Shown: in pieces, positions 17,401 through 24,880 of the stretch | How the letters are laid out: each line of letters starts with the position of its first letter | Position numbering within the stretch: position 1 is the stretch's first letter | Program-made: the position numbers and the translations under genes | The notes under the pieces: model-generated | Told to the model about the DNA's origin: nothing | Database searches by the model: none | The model's input: only the letters and a program-made list of their open reading frames with translations | Source of the DNA: a virus | Reading direction: 5' to 3' (one strand) | DNA: 29,129 bases | Virus record (IMG/VR): IMGVR_UViG_3300049846_001059 | Location: 1 to 29,129 of that record

Positions 17401-20400
17401 GATGTTCTCATTGTGCTTGCCAAGCTCCTCAAACTCACGCTCAGCGTTCGTCTGTGCAGAGCGGGCAAGGTGTTCGGCGCGCGACCGGGCATTGCCGACC
17501 AGCAAGCCAGTCTCGCGGAAGAGTTCGATGTCGTCGGGATACTTGGTGGGGACAGTCCCCAGCCCAGTCGCATTGACCTGTCGCCCGCCGTGGATGAACT
17601 CCCACTCGGACTCAGCGATGACAGCGCGCTCCTTGGCGAACAGGGTCGAGATCAGTTCGCGTGCTTCAGCGTGGAAGCCAGCGCCAGCCATATGCTTCCA
17701 GTACACGCGCGCAAGAGCAGCCCAAGTCTTGCCACCGGCAAACTCGGGCTGAGCAAGCGCGAAGAGGAACTGGAGAGTGTGCAAGCCGGGGTTCTTGTGC
17801 GTTCGCAAGCCAGCCCAGTAGAGCTGCTGGTTCGCGTAGCGCCCCTCGTCATCGACCAGTCCCCTAACGTCTTGGATGAAGTGGAACCGTCCGGGGAAGA
17901 ACTCGACACCCTGTGGGCGTCCGAGATCGCTCCAGACCTTGATCGTGTAGTCGTGCAGTTTGTTCATGAAGTCAGCGCGGCGCTTGATGCCGTCAGTGCC
18001 GTACTGAGTGATGATGGCGTGGATGATCTGGGTCGCACGACGGATCGCAATCTTCGGGTCATTCAGGCCCGACACGCCACGCGCCATCCTGTCCATCCAC
18101 TGCAGCGGGATCTCGTCATGCCCCAGCCACGAAACCGGGGCCTCCATGACCAGATCGCTGCTATGCGTCACGTCGCCAAGGCCAGCCAGCCGACGCGGCC
18201 ACCCCCACCCGCTCGGGATATCCCGGGCAAGCGGGCCATAAGGGATCTGACCAAGAGCGAGGGCGGGATGAAGGTTCTGACCGGCGCGCAGAGCCGTCTC
18301 CATGAACTGGCGCTCGGCCTGAATGATGCTCAACGGTTCATCGATGATCTCGATGCTGTACGAAGCCTTATGCTCGATGATGTCGTGCAGACGGGGCTGA
18401 GTACCGCCAGCGTCCAGCTTCGCGATCTGGTCGTCCAGCTCTGCAAGCAACGGGCGATAGCGGGCGAGCTTCCGGATGGTCTCCGGATGCAAGCCACCCT
18501 CCAGCTCGGCAATCGCCTCGCTCAGCTGGTCGCGCCGACGCGAGAGCTTACCCAGCTCCTCCTGATCGGCAAGCATCTTCTTCAGCTGCTCTTCGGCTTC
18601 CACAACCGCTGCACGAGTCTCGGCCATGCGGTCGTGCAGCCGGGTGTAGTGCTCAGAATGCTGCTCAACGACATCGTCCGGACGCTTCTCCAGCTTCGCT
18701 TCGAGCTGCGCCTTACGAGCCTTGGCTGCCTGCTCTTCGGCCTCTGCCCGCTTGAAGTACTTCTCGGCGTCTTCGGCAGTCTTGCGAAGCTTCGGCAGCC
18801 TCTCCTGCAAGCCACGAATACGAGCAACGACCCCCTCTTCGGGGGCAGTGCCAGCGACCTTGGCAGTGCGCTGGCTCACAGCCGTGAGCGTCTCCTTGAC
18901 CTCAATCGTGGGCAGCCCTGCCCGGGCCTCCATCACGCGCCACAGACGCGCCATCATGTTGTCGGGGTTGTCCACCAGCGTGCGAGCAACCGTCATGCGC
19001 ATCTGCGTAAACCGCCGCCCGCCCTCAAAGCGCGAGAGATGGAACAGCATGAACACCTGCTGACCGTATTCAGCGAAGGCAGTCGGCGTCCAGCCGCCCG
19101 GAGGCGGCACATCGGTCTCTGCGAGGATGCGCGTCAGGAGCATCTTGCCCTTAGCGAGCCGCTGCTTCGGATCGAGGATGGCGGCAAGGTACTTACCCTG
19201 CGCGAAGGCTTGGCGTCCGGGGAGCATCGAGAACGTCTGATACTGGGTACGGAGGGAGTTACGGAATGCATGACCCTCTTGCTCCGCACCGGCCTTCTCC
19301 AGATCCTCAATGAGCTGTTGCCCGACACGCTGAGCGAAGCCGCCGCTGATGTCGTCCGAGGCGGAGATACGGTGCATGATGCCAACCGGGTCTCCAGTCT
19401 GGAGGGCGTCCAAGTCCCAGCCACGGACCTCAGCCACAACGGTCTGGACACGATCAGCGGCAGCGCGCCGGTACGCTTCAGGAGTGAGCTTTCCTCGCAT
19501 CAGGCTCTTGCGAAGGCGCACGATCTCTCGCTTGGCGTTCTCGAAGATCCGGCGCTCGTTGGCAATGTAGCGCGAAGCGCCTTCGCCATGGACGCCATGT
19601 CGTGCAGAAGCCTCGATCTGACGAGGGATGTACTGCGTGCGCGTAGAAGGGAGCTTCTTCGCCACAAGCTCGCCACGCTCCATCGCCTCGCGGAAACCGA
19701 CACTCTCCAGTTGTTCGGTCGCCTCAGCGATAGAACGGGCGCTGTACTCAGCCACGATCTGCTTCGCAATCTGAACCTGCTCAGTCACAGCGTGCCCGTA
19801 TCGCGGCACACGGGCACCCGGGGTCGCGCCAACCCTCTTGTCAACCTTCGGGCCTTCAGCGATCTTCTTCAGGATCTCGGCCTTACGGGCAGCGGCGCGC
19901 TCAGAGGCCGCGACACTCTCCGGGTGGGTGGCCCCACGAAGCGTATCGAGGATGCTCTGCTCGCGCGCAAGCGCCTCGTCAAAGCCGCGCTCCCAGATGG
20001 CGCGCGCCTCCTTCTCCGTCAGGGTCTTGCCTGCCACTTCAGACAGCAGCGTGTTCACGCGGTCAGCGTGCAGCTCGTTGAAGTCGCGGAAAGCCTGCGT
20101 GTTCTCAACAAACGGGATGTTGTGAACGAAGGTGAAGCCGCTCTCGTGGGTCAGGCGCGGAGTCGCCACGTACGCAGGGCTCTCAGGCGTAACCGTGCGC
20201 TGGACGGTCTCCGCAGTGGCCTCATGCGGAGCCGGGGCCTCGCCAGCAGCAGCGCGTGCGGTCTTCGCAGCCTCGGCTTCAGCGGCCTCGGCAACGACAA
20301 CACGAGCGTGCTCTACGTCGTTGGCGACACGCTCAGCGCTACTCGTAGCCTTCTTCGCCTCTTCCGAGATCTCCTGAGCTGCCTTTGCGAGATTAGCCTC

Positions 20401-23196
20401 ACGCTCAACGCGCTGGGTAGCGGTAGCGATCTGCTGCTCCCGCCGAGCCGCTGTCCTGCCTCGGGCATTCTGGGCCTCGCGGTGAAGGCGCGTCTGGCGC
20501 TTAGCCTCGTTGCGAGACTCACGGACAAGCACATCTGTAGCAGCCTGATCCGCAGCGGCCTTCGCCGCTTCACGAGCCGCCTGCTCGTCCGCCACCTGCT
20601 TCGCAAGCGTGATGGTGGGGATCTTCTGCGTCTTCACATACGTATTGAACTCGTGCTCCGCAAGCGACATCGCCATCTGGTAGTTCTTGTCGAGCCGCGT
20701 AAAGCCGCTCTCCTGCAGGAGCAGCTCGGTCATGCTCTTCCGGAGGGTCTTGTCCTTGGTCCCCGCCATCTGCTTGTAGATGTGCGCCCGGACCTCCTCT
20801 TCGGTCGCGCCCGCAACCTTCAGGGCCTTGACCTCCTTCACGTACTTCGCGTACCGAAGATCGCTCTCGCTAACGTTCAGCCAGTCCTTCGCACCCATCC
20901 AAGTCCGTCGCAGGCCAGTTGTTCCCTGCGTAACGTCCACGGCGTGCTCCAGCCGCTGCCCCCACGTGGTCACCTTCAACGGGAGCTTCACAAACGGATC
21001 AAGAGCAAAACCGGCGATAAGGTTAGCCTGCCAAGAGTCAGGGGAGAACGGGAGGGAACCATACTCGGTCAGGGCCGCAGCCGCGTCGAGCAGGTTCGCG
21101 GAGGGACGCCCAAGGATATCCTTCTGCTGCGCCGGGTTGCCATTCACCGGGGCCTGCCCAGCAAACTGAACGTTGAACTTCTGGTAGAAGTTGCTGAGAT
21201 CGTTGTAGATGCGCTCACGGTCTGAAGCGCTGCGCCCAGTGTTGATCCCGAACCCACCGACAGTCTGGCCGTACCGCTGCGCCCAAGCATCGCCTTCGTC
21301 GCTCTGGATGTAGGTCTTGATGACCTCGTGCATGGCCTGCTGCCGCGCCCATGTCGCACGCATCCGGTCATTCGACCCACGCAGGCTATGCGCGCGCAGC
21401 CACGCGGGGTCCTGCAGAAGAGCGCGCTCACGCGCCTGCACAAGAGCCTGCTGATCGGGCGGGATGAGGTCGTAGTTGAGGTTGTCGCCAGCCATGATCA
21501 GCTCGGCGGGTGCGCCAGAAGCGACAGTAGCGCCGTACTTGATCGCAGAACCGATGGCACCAAAGCCAGCGCCGAGCACGTCGAGCCCCTGCTTGATCAC
21601 GGGAAGCTGGACAACGGTCTCCAGTACGCCGTCCTTCTGCCCGCCAGCGGCCGTGTAGTAGCGCTGCTCCCACGTGGAGCGAGCGCGGAGGAAGTCGTTG
21701 TACCTCTTCGACAGCGCGGGGTTGCGGAGGCCGAGCCCAGACCGAATAGACTTCCACTCTTCGTCAGAGAAGAAGATGTGGCGGTTGTTCTCTTCCCACG
21801 TGGCAAGTGCAGTTTCGACGGTCTTCTTGATGTCATCACGAGTCGCAAGCCGTGAGAGGTTCAGCGTCTTCGTCGCCGCGTACACGTCCTGCTCGGCGCG
21901 GAGCTGATCGCGGTTGAGTCGGTTGTTCTCCCTCTGCTCCGCGAGGTAGTCGTCCTGCATCTGCTTCGCCTTCAGGTATTCGCTCTGCAGGCGTGTCGTG
22001 TACTGGGCGCGGCGGTAGGCATACTCTTCCTCGACGCTGCGCTGGCGCTTCTCGCGCTTCCCGGTATCAGGATCGGTGTAGTACACCCAAGAGGTCTTCT
22101 CAGGATCAATCAGGCTCTTGGCAACATCGGAGTAACTGTCGTCCAGATACTGACCGCCGTTCTTCCAGTCAGCCACGATGCGGGCAGCCTCGTCCAGCTC
22201 GCCGTGCTTTCGCAGCGTCATCGCCTTGTTGAAGACCGTCTTCTTGGCAAACTGGTAGAGCAGCTCGCGCTGGAACTGGCCGATCTCGTCAGCTGTCTGC
22301 TGAAAGATCGCCACGGTGCCCTGTGGGATGACGCCAGCCTTCGGAACCTGCGTGCCACCAGAGTAGAGGCGCATGTATTCGCCTTCGATGGCCTTGAACT
22401 CCTTGGAACTCTGGATGGACTCGATCTCGAAGGAGGCATCCTCGCTCTTCGGAGCGATGAGGTTACCCTTGTCATCCTGCTTGTACAGCGCCTTGATCTT
22501 GTCGAGGTAGGTCCGATACTGCGCAGAGACCCATGTCACATGCTGCTGGTATGCCTTGTAGACCTCAGTCACCACAGTGGAGTCGAGGACGGCACCCTTC
22601 GTGCTCTTCTGGAGCTTAGCGATGTCCTGAACAACGGCCTCCAGCGCAGCACCAGCCTCAGCGGTGCCACCCTTCGCCTTGGCAAGATCCAGCGCAGTCT
22701 GCGCCTGCTTCTTGATCAGCTCGTTCGAGTAGTAGTTCTTCAGGTCAACGCCCTGCGCGACGAGCTGCCGGTTGAGAGCCGCCATCCGGTTTTCATCGCG
22801 GTCGGTGCCAGCCTTGATAGGATCCGTGTACAGCGTCTTGTACTGAGTCGGCACCCAGCGCGTGACCTTCTCGCGGACGCCGGTATCAGGGTTCACGACG
22901 TACAGCGTCTTCAGTTCGTACCCCGGCTTCGGGGCAACGCCGGGGTTCAGCAGCGAAGAGGTCTGGGCGCGAAGGCGCTCCCAAGCCGCCTGCCGAGCCC
23001 GATAGGCCGCGAGCTTCCGCCGATAGTCAGCACGAGCCTTGGCGAGCAGTCGTTCGCGCGCCAAAGCAAGACCCTTGTCAGTCGCAGAGGCGATCTTGCC
23101 CTGCGTGTCGCGGGTGTCCGCAGCGATCTTGACCGGGGTCTTGACCTCCCAAGTCCTGCCGCTACGCGCGCCAGTCGTCAGATCGGAAGTTGCCAC
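11413..23196 (-). CDS. Giant internal-virion-type protein of 3927 residues, function unknown
   Basis: One uninterrupted frame starts at GTG 23196 (GAAGGG 8 bases upstream), 4 bases after the portal stop. Segments seen: a basic helical N-terminus (1-80); helical and Tyr-rich parts to about 530; a Gly/Ala-rich amphipathic stretch near 540-580 (VLGAGFGAIGSAIKYGATVA); a long Ala/Glu/Arg coiled coil at about 870-1010; further coiled coils near 1450-1590 (RAEAEEQAAKARKAQLEAKL); an Ala-rich linker near 2100. A conserved-looking block at about 2850-3110 contains LVFTMLGFGITNAVDSRLKS and NTFFPFMSYRWKNKMLYLGE. About 48-residue repeats fill 3600-3800, and the C-terminus is basic. There is no signal peptide, no clear protease or lytic-transglycosylase motif, and no complete N4-type RNA polymerase motif set. 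The gene's place between portal and scaffold suggests a protein packed inside the head and ejected with DNA. A large polyvalent protein is the alternative. Confidence 0.8.
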   Translation of the reverse strand: MATSDLTTGARSGRTWEVKTPVKIAADTRDTQGKIASATDKGLALARERLLAKARADYRRKLAAYRARQAAWERLRAQTSSLLNPGVAPKPGYELKTLYVVNPDTGVREKVTRWVPTQYKTLYTDPIKAGTDRDENRMAALNRQLVAQGVDLKNYYSNELIKKQAQTALDLAKAKGGTAEAGAALEAVVQDIAKLQKSTKGAVLDSTVVTEVYKAYQQHVTWVSAQYRTYLDKIKALYKQDDKGNLIAPKSEDASFEIESIQSSKEFKAIEGEYMRLYSGGTQVPKAGVIPQGTVAIFQQTADEIGQFQRELLYQFAKKTVFNKAMTLRKHGELDEAARIVADWKNGGQYLDDSYSDVAKSLIDPEKTSWVYYTDPDTGKREKRQRSVEEEYAYRRAQYTTRLQSEYLKAKQMQDDYLAEQRENNRLNRDQLRAEQDVYAATKTLNLSRLATRDDIKKTVETALATWEENNRHIFFSDEEWKSIRSGLGLRNPALSKRYNDFLRARSTWEQRYYTAAGGQKDGVLETVVQLPVIKQGLDVLGAGFGAIGSAIKYGATVASGAPAELIMAGDNLNYDLIPPDQQALVQARERALLQDPAWLRAHSLRGSNDRMRATWARQQAMHEVIKTYIQSDEGDAWAQRYGQTVGGFGINTGRSASDRERIYNDLSNFYQKFNVQFAGQAPVNGNPAQQKDILGRPSANLLDAAAALTEYGSLPFSPDSWQANLIAGFALDPFVKLPLKVTTWGQRLEHAVDVTQGTTGLRRTWMGAKDWLNVSESDLRYAKYVKEVKALKVAGATEEEVRAHIYKQMAGTKDKTLRKSMTELLLQESGFTRLDKNYQMAMSLAEHEFNTYVKTQKIPTITLAKQVADEQAAREAAKAAADQAATDVLVRESRNEAKRQTRLHREAQNARGRTAARREQQIATATQRVEREANLAKAAQEISEEAKKATSSAERVANDVEHARVVVAEAAEAEAAKTARAAAGEAPAPHEATAETVQRTVTPESPAYVATPRLTHESGFTFVHNIPFVENTQAFRDFNELHADRVNTLLSEVAGKTLTEKEARAIWERGFDEALAREQSILDTLRGATHPESVAASERAAARKAEILKKIAEGPKVDKRVGATPGARVPRYGHAVTEQVQIAKQIVAEYSARSIAEATEQLESVGFREAMERGELVAKKLPSTRTQYIPRQIEASARHGVHGEGASRYIANERRIFENAKREIVRLRKSLMRGKLTPEAYRRAAADRVQTVVAEVRGWDLDALQTGDPVGIMHRISASDDISGGFAQRVGQQLIEDLEKAGAEQEGHAFRNSLRTQYQTFSMLPGRQAFAQGKYLAAILDPKQRLAKGKMLLTRILAETDVPPPGGWTPTAFAEYGQQVFMLFHLSRFEGGRRFTQMRMTVARTLVDNPDNMMARLWRVMEARAGLPTIEVKETLTAVSQRTAKVAGTAPEEGVVARIRGLQERLPKLRKTAEDAEKYFKRAEAEEQAAKARKAQLEAKLEKRPDDVVEQHSEHYTRLHDRMAETRAAVVEAEEQLKKMLADQEELGKLSRRRDQLSEAIAELEGGLHPETIRKLARYRPLLAELDDQIAKLDAGGTQPRLHDIIEHKASYSIEIIDEPLSIIQAERQFMETALRAGQNLHPALALGQIPYGPLARDIPSGWGWPRRLAGLGDVTHSSDLVMEAPVSWLGHDEIPLQWMDRMARGVSGLNDPKIAIRRATQIIHAIITQYGTDGIKRRADFMNKLHDYTIKVWSDLGRPQGVEFFPGRFHFIQDVRGLVDDEGRYANQQLYWAGLRTHKNPGLHTLQFLFALAQPEFAGGKTWAALARVYWKHMAGAGFHAEARELISTLFAKERAVIAESEWEFIHGGRQVNATGLGTVPTKYPDDIELFRETGLLVGNARSRAEHLARSAQTNAEREFEELGKHNENILEDHAERVRGAPTEVFERRAYTNADLDGNIQQIATLIGWFKGATPPNLHLHERARVIRKALVNELVALAKKTLDEGFSSTTLDGLEELVTELKTIPHWKYIINDVEQIFGTELWASRLGDAIGLDEARKLYEETRQQLERESAAFARETPDPAIVGHGRKQPPTAAELNARDEAAAVARQEKAAADAAAAAASTAEEIGVHVPTPEEVNPPHLSVASRALEILSGMSEEDWVKRELLRARRLFEKAPKGKAGAALRVSARRRIEDAERTLQLFEFQRTGKSFVPPLTRVQHMRRVETIGAKRAIEAFAPNNITWWIGSVAGAPVEMGRALRRRLLTATLDPELGRVQMAGDVSQHYVTHQKALDAFMNRAIPDSFLRRFDMHAESLHGITYAELFSDLDEIRAAIRNPEMRKFLEWMKIRVSKRLGEIVGDEAYHLDQYMQDILTGPNRANFYDFAEWEKHEAAMARAIRKARGDKKSNLLVRLRRPEGYAPSSPQAEVLDRDIAVIRAKIETARELGTSVARYNEMRAVYNRDFMRRRYSLGIFYRAQDAAVKEIEAAGHAWGSEGFKKAYEMTVSKHYNAERARWAATTAKKLLGQLAGENETLSPEAIIRMFEERYTPSRDLKKFDGGVISPFQKRSLEHATKHFLGVDDLDNVGDVKKALRAHGQGPPEFNHRTKMRNWFTDRGIWTPRTREQIEAGHISWGIDDEAEFFWQQWGDIPEWSQRERYLDRNDIMGSFIHDKRVADAFMEKWGWFVEDLSGQFRPGARLSRSELARELAEGNKDLGRLPKRDVALERKFLFERLGDIVGKPDRRMPGGVRLHALPWLMTPKEFEKYFVARGLEVADDIVRNEAELAAAQKIIRDRLEPYVKALMKNRDAAKPLVWADSIQVIAEITKDLLNDTTWHGRRIDGVGSFFRGLASLQRRLVFTMLGFGITNAVDSRLKSAWYRFSARSFMSNGEISAKAMAHDLISFGIESSSTLLTDEGVYGAARVRRGLEGSRIQKAVQRLEAKLGRTPTPIGAFEEARMTVEQRGSLNRLLDMAVGFSELPADVARFAEDSAKLNLARSMYDEIYRRSLKEFGDEVTADIVARGFIQKELKRLWPTVGNGPIERLLNTFFPFMSYRWKNKMLYLGELAEHPFVFNYLQRIGDAIEQYNRQQWAEDHDPETEPLPDALARLIRLPWAPDSFIDLGVFTDASRGLKPAFKNAEGPQTIHEHLDQWAQIVSPNTTNIVLGIMNAFHIYGRTGWEPVKNAAGYPTGEYREVEVPWDAPWGGTADALNSIWPIELWRQYVEFNKGGMDPNEASQLAAKLLFFGGVKTWDKVAGYKQFYYALQKVNPDAAKAWLDSTIEGSLLKLRWAENRMRTVDIHTPRSLKELMDPSSIDENGWFHERSLEYQNSVKAAFDGLKAMQLEWDHKISRLTPGSPEYQKAKMLARLARYNYFGSHPELYEAVVLFQTPEEWEAEISSWVTDDLLTSYFNIRRPDRVNFKDELSFQTAVRQWKERQAQFLKAFPAVAQRLNEIYQGEQGIWRDHEQHWWDVFESTGIRKIAITAAQESKNFELADQLYLVSELEYQQLLEDTLVFYYDPTTDFVGDELRKGPYGQSLVPLVKILPDFNSWRYSRMTTAEKMEYERDQKYREGLGDIIALARASDNFGATFVAEMKKHPDIMREYFRLHPGKQDQWEANDAYIKAMQGWGRLIKAGRWGEAQAYFASLDPWMRARYYAKHPEKRKQMEENIAYTSYMEKWTAFYRRRDYAGGAAYFASLPAWVRERFYSNNPDGQTSGSSGYAKAMGKWVALLQDGKRDEAKAYFDSLPQAYKDRYYAKHPMEKLKTDILRMGQLQQYFAADDANRVLYLQNHPEFARWMAQQDDSESRRRMLILAAYQTLPKDDQWLRRIFREKYPEIFSQEAKGLARLSSVFDKLADHPDLVDDWQRWVEHILNSYGDMLKHGKAQPKPIEFIHPQQRTKKRKAHGGESAAWVRFHSVA
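11660..12400 (-). repeat. About 48-residue tandem protein repeats near the C-terminus of the giant protein
   Basis: Three clear copies plus degenerate flanks are encoded here. Each holds a W/Y helix, a second helix ending AxAYFxSL, then a helix ending RYYAKHP: AYFASLDPWMRARYYAKHP, AYFASLPAWVRERFYSNNP, AYFDSLPQAYKDRYYAKHP. Degenerate versions lie on both sides (MREYFRLHPGKQDQW; QQYFAADDANRVLYLQNHP; FREKYPEIF). The layout is TPR-like in period but not in consensus. A binding role is likely but unproven. Confidence 0.8.
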
Positions 23197-23200
23197 GGCC

Positions 23201-24880
23201 TTAGCCCTTCTTGGAGTTGATCAAACTCGCCTGATTAGGAACTGCAGAGGCTTCCAGAGAGTCCGAATACGCCGCATCGTCACCGGGGATGCCCTCTTCA
23301 GGCATCGGCCCTGCGCCGCCCATCGGCAGCTCGCTGCCTCCGAGGGTCTGCAGAGCGCCCACCGCCGCCTCCATCCGATCCGGGTGGAAGCGCGGGTCCT
23401 CCAGCTGCATCGCGATCCGGTCGATCTCGGCCTCGACATCCTCACGGCCCATCTCTTCGAGGTAGGTGTAGAGGCTGAGGGCCGGGAACGGCTGAGCCTG
23501 CAGCTGCTGCAGGTGGTTCTGCACGTACACCGGGTCGTCCGTCCGGATGGCGCTCGGCCACTTGATCCGGTTCTTGTACCACCCGCCGATGTCCTTGCCA
23601 CGGATCGCCACGTCGTAGAGCTTGAAGGAGCCAGTCTGGGAGGCATAACGCCCCCTCATGACGATCTCCTTACCCGGCATGAACTTCTCCCAGAGCTGGA
23701 GGATGTACTCGTTCATGCGCGAGAGCGAGGCTCCCCAGATGGTCTCGTGCGCCTCGTTGCTCTGGAGGGTCGGGTTCAGGCTCAGGTTCGTGACGATGCC
23801 GCTCTGGTTGGTCACCGTCTGCCCGAACGAGGCTCGCGGCTTGCCCGCAAGGTCGAACAGGACATCGAGGACGAGCGTGATCTGCTCATCGATGGCCGGG
23901 GCAGTGCCCTGCCAGTTGAGGAGCTTGATGTCGCCGTCGCGCCGGATCGGGATAACCGCGCCGTTCGCAGCCACGGAGCGCCGGATATCCTCCGGTGCCT
24001 GACCACTCTGGTAGTCGAGAATGGTCGGGTTCGCGTAGCGGCTGATGATGTCGGCCTTCTGGGAGACCAGCTGGTCGAGGTACTGGTTCAGTTCCACGAT
24101 CTGGTCGATGAGATTGAGCGGCTCGGCCAGTCCGCCCTGCGGGAAGCAGGGGAACTCCACGAAGGGGATGCCCTTCCACGGGTAGCCAAGGTTCCGCTCG
24201 ATGATGGCATTACCCATCACGCGCGTGAAGTTGCCGTCCACATCGAAGACATCGATGATCGTGGTCTGGTTCTTCTCGCCAAGGCGCGCCAGATCGTCCA
24301 GAACGGTCGGCGGGAAGTCCGCCTCGCTATCGCTGACGATGTCTTCCGCGAGGTTCGGGAACTCAGCCTTCAGCCGATCCGTGTTCCGGCGACTGACATA
24401 GACGCACCGCCAGACCTCGTCCCCGTCGTACTCGGGGTAGAAGTGGTCAGGCGTGCAGTTCTTGAAACGGACCATCTCCTTCTTCGGGTCCCACCAGACG
24501 TAGACGAGCCCACGCCGAAGAACGAACGAGTCCCACGCCGCATTCCAGAAAACCTTCGGGGCGTTGTTCGCCTCCCAAGTGCCATAGAGAACCCCTTCGA
24601 GGGCCTCAGCGTGCCGCCGCGCGACTTCATCCACCCCGGAGGGCATCACCTGAATGGCGGGCATGCGACCGATAAGGCTCTGCATGCTCTTGTCCACCAC
24701 GGGCTTCAGGTAGTTCATCGTCAGCGAGTAGCGGTTCGCGGGCTCCGGGTTCGTCAGAGCGTCCCAGTGGACGCCCTTGTAGCGCTCACGAGCGAGGTTG
24801 TACTCGGCATTCCTAGCGCCCCACCGTGCTCGGAGGTCCCGGTAGAGGTCCATGACCTCCAGCCTGTTCATCTCAGACAT
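23201..24880 (-). CDS. Portal protein (559 aa)
   Basis: The start is ATG 24880, with GGAGG 8 bases upstream, overlapping the terminase stop by 8 bases (ATGTCTGA). A TTG five codons earlier lies in the ribosome site and is rejected. The sequence reads as a portal of the SPP1/P22-like type: N-terminal helices (RLEVMDLYRDLRARWGARNA), LTMNYLKPVVDKSMQSLIGR (about residues 52-71), a wing region with WDSFVLRRGLVYVWWDPKKE (about 115-134), IPFVEFPCFPQGGLAEPLNL (about 238-257), then the stem/tunnel helices LIDQIVELNQYLDQLVSQKA. The C-terminal crown is Gly/Pro-rich and disordered. It forms the dodecameric DNA channel at one capsid vertex and docks TerL, encoded just upstream, and later the adaptor. Confidence 0.85.
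   Translation of the reverse strand: MSEMNRLEVMDLYRDLRARWGARNAEYNLARERYKGVHWDALTNPEPANRYSLTMNYLKPVVDKSMQSLIGRMPAIQVMPSGVDEVARRHAEALEGVLYGTWEANNAPKVFWNAAWDSFVLRRGLVYVWWDPKKEMVRFKNCTPDHFYPEYDGDEVWRCVYVSRRNTDRLKAEFPNLAEDIVSDSEADFPPTVLDDLARLGEKNQTTIIDVFDVDGNFTRVMGNAIIERNLGYPWKGIPFVEFPCFPQGGLAEPLNLIDQIVELNQYLDQLVSQKADIISRYANPTILDYQSGQAPEDIRRSVAANGAVIPIRRDGDIKLLNWQGTAPAIDEQITLVLDVLFDLAGKPRASFGQTVTNQSGIVTNLSLNPTLQSNEAHETIWGASLSRMNEYILQLWEKFMPGKEIVMRGRYASQTGSFKLYDVAIRGKDIGGWYKNRIKWPSAIRTDDPVYVQNHLQQLQAQPFPALSLYTYLEEMGREDVEAEIDRIAMQLEDPRFHPDRMEAAVGALQTLGGSELPMGGAGPMPEEGIPGDDAAYSDSLEASAVPNQASLINSKKG

Noticed and set aside
17900-18060. Possible N4-type RNA polymerase motif in the giant protein (R...YG followed by HD)
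   Set aside because: RATQIIHAIITQYG has the R-to-YG spacing of motif B but Ile in place of the essential Lys, the HD lies only about 20 residues later, and the other motifs are missing.
15664-21225. A very long plus-strand open frame opposite the giant gene
   Set aside because: It is a shadow produced by GC-rich codon use on the other strand. It is rich in Leu, Arg and Val runs and lacks a ribosome site. The minus-strand frame is continuous and better supported.
11413-23196. The giant protein as a tail tape measure
   Set aside because: It lies between portal and scaffold rather than after tail-tube genes, no tail-tube gene is present, and its Trp/Tyr-rich segments do not fit a simple tape measure. 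Not excluded outright, but less likely than an internal protein.
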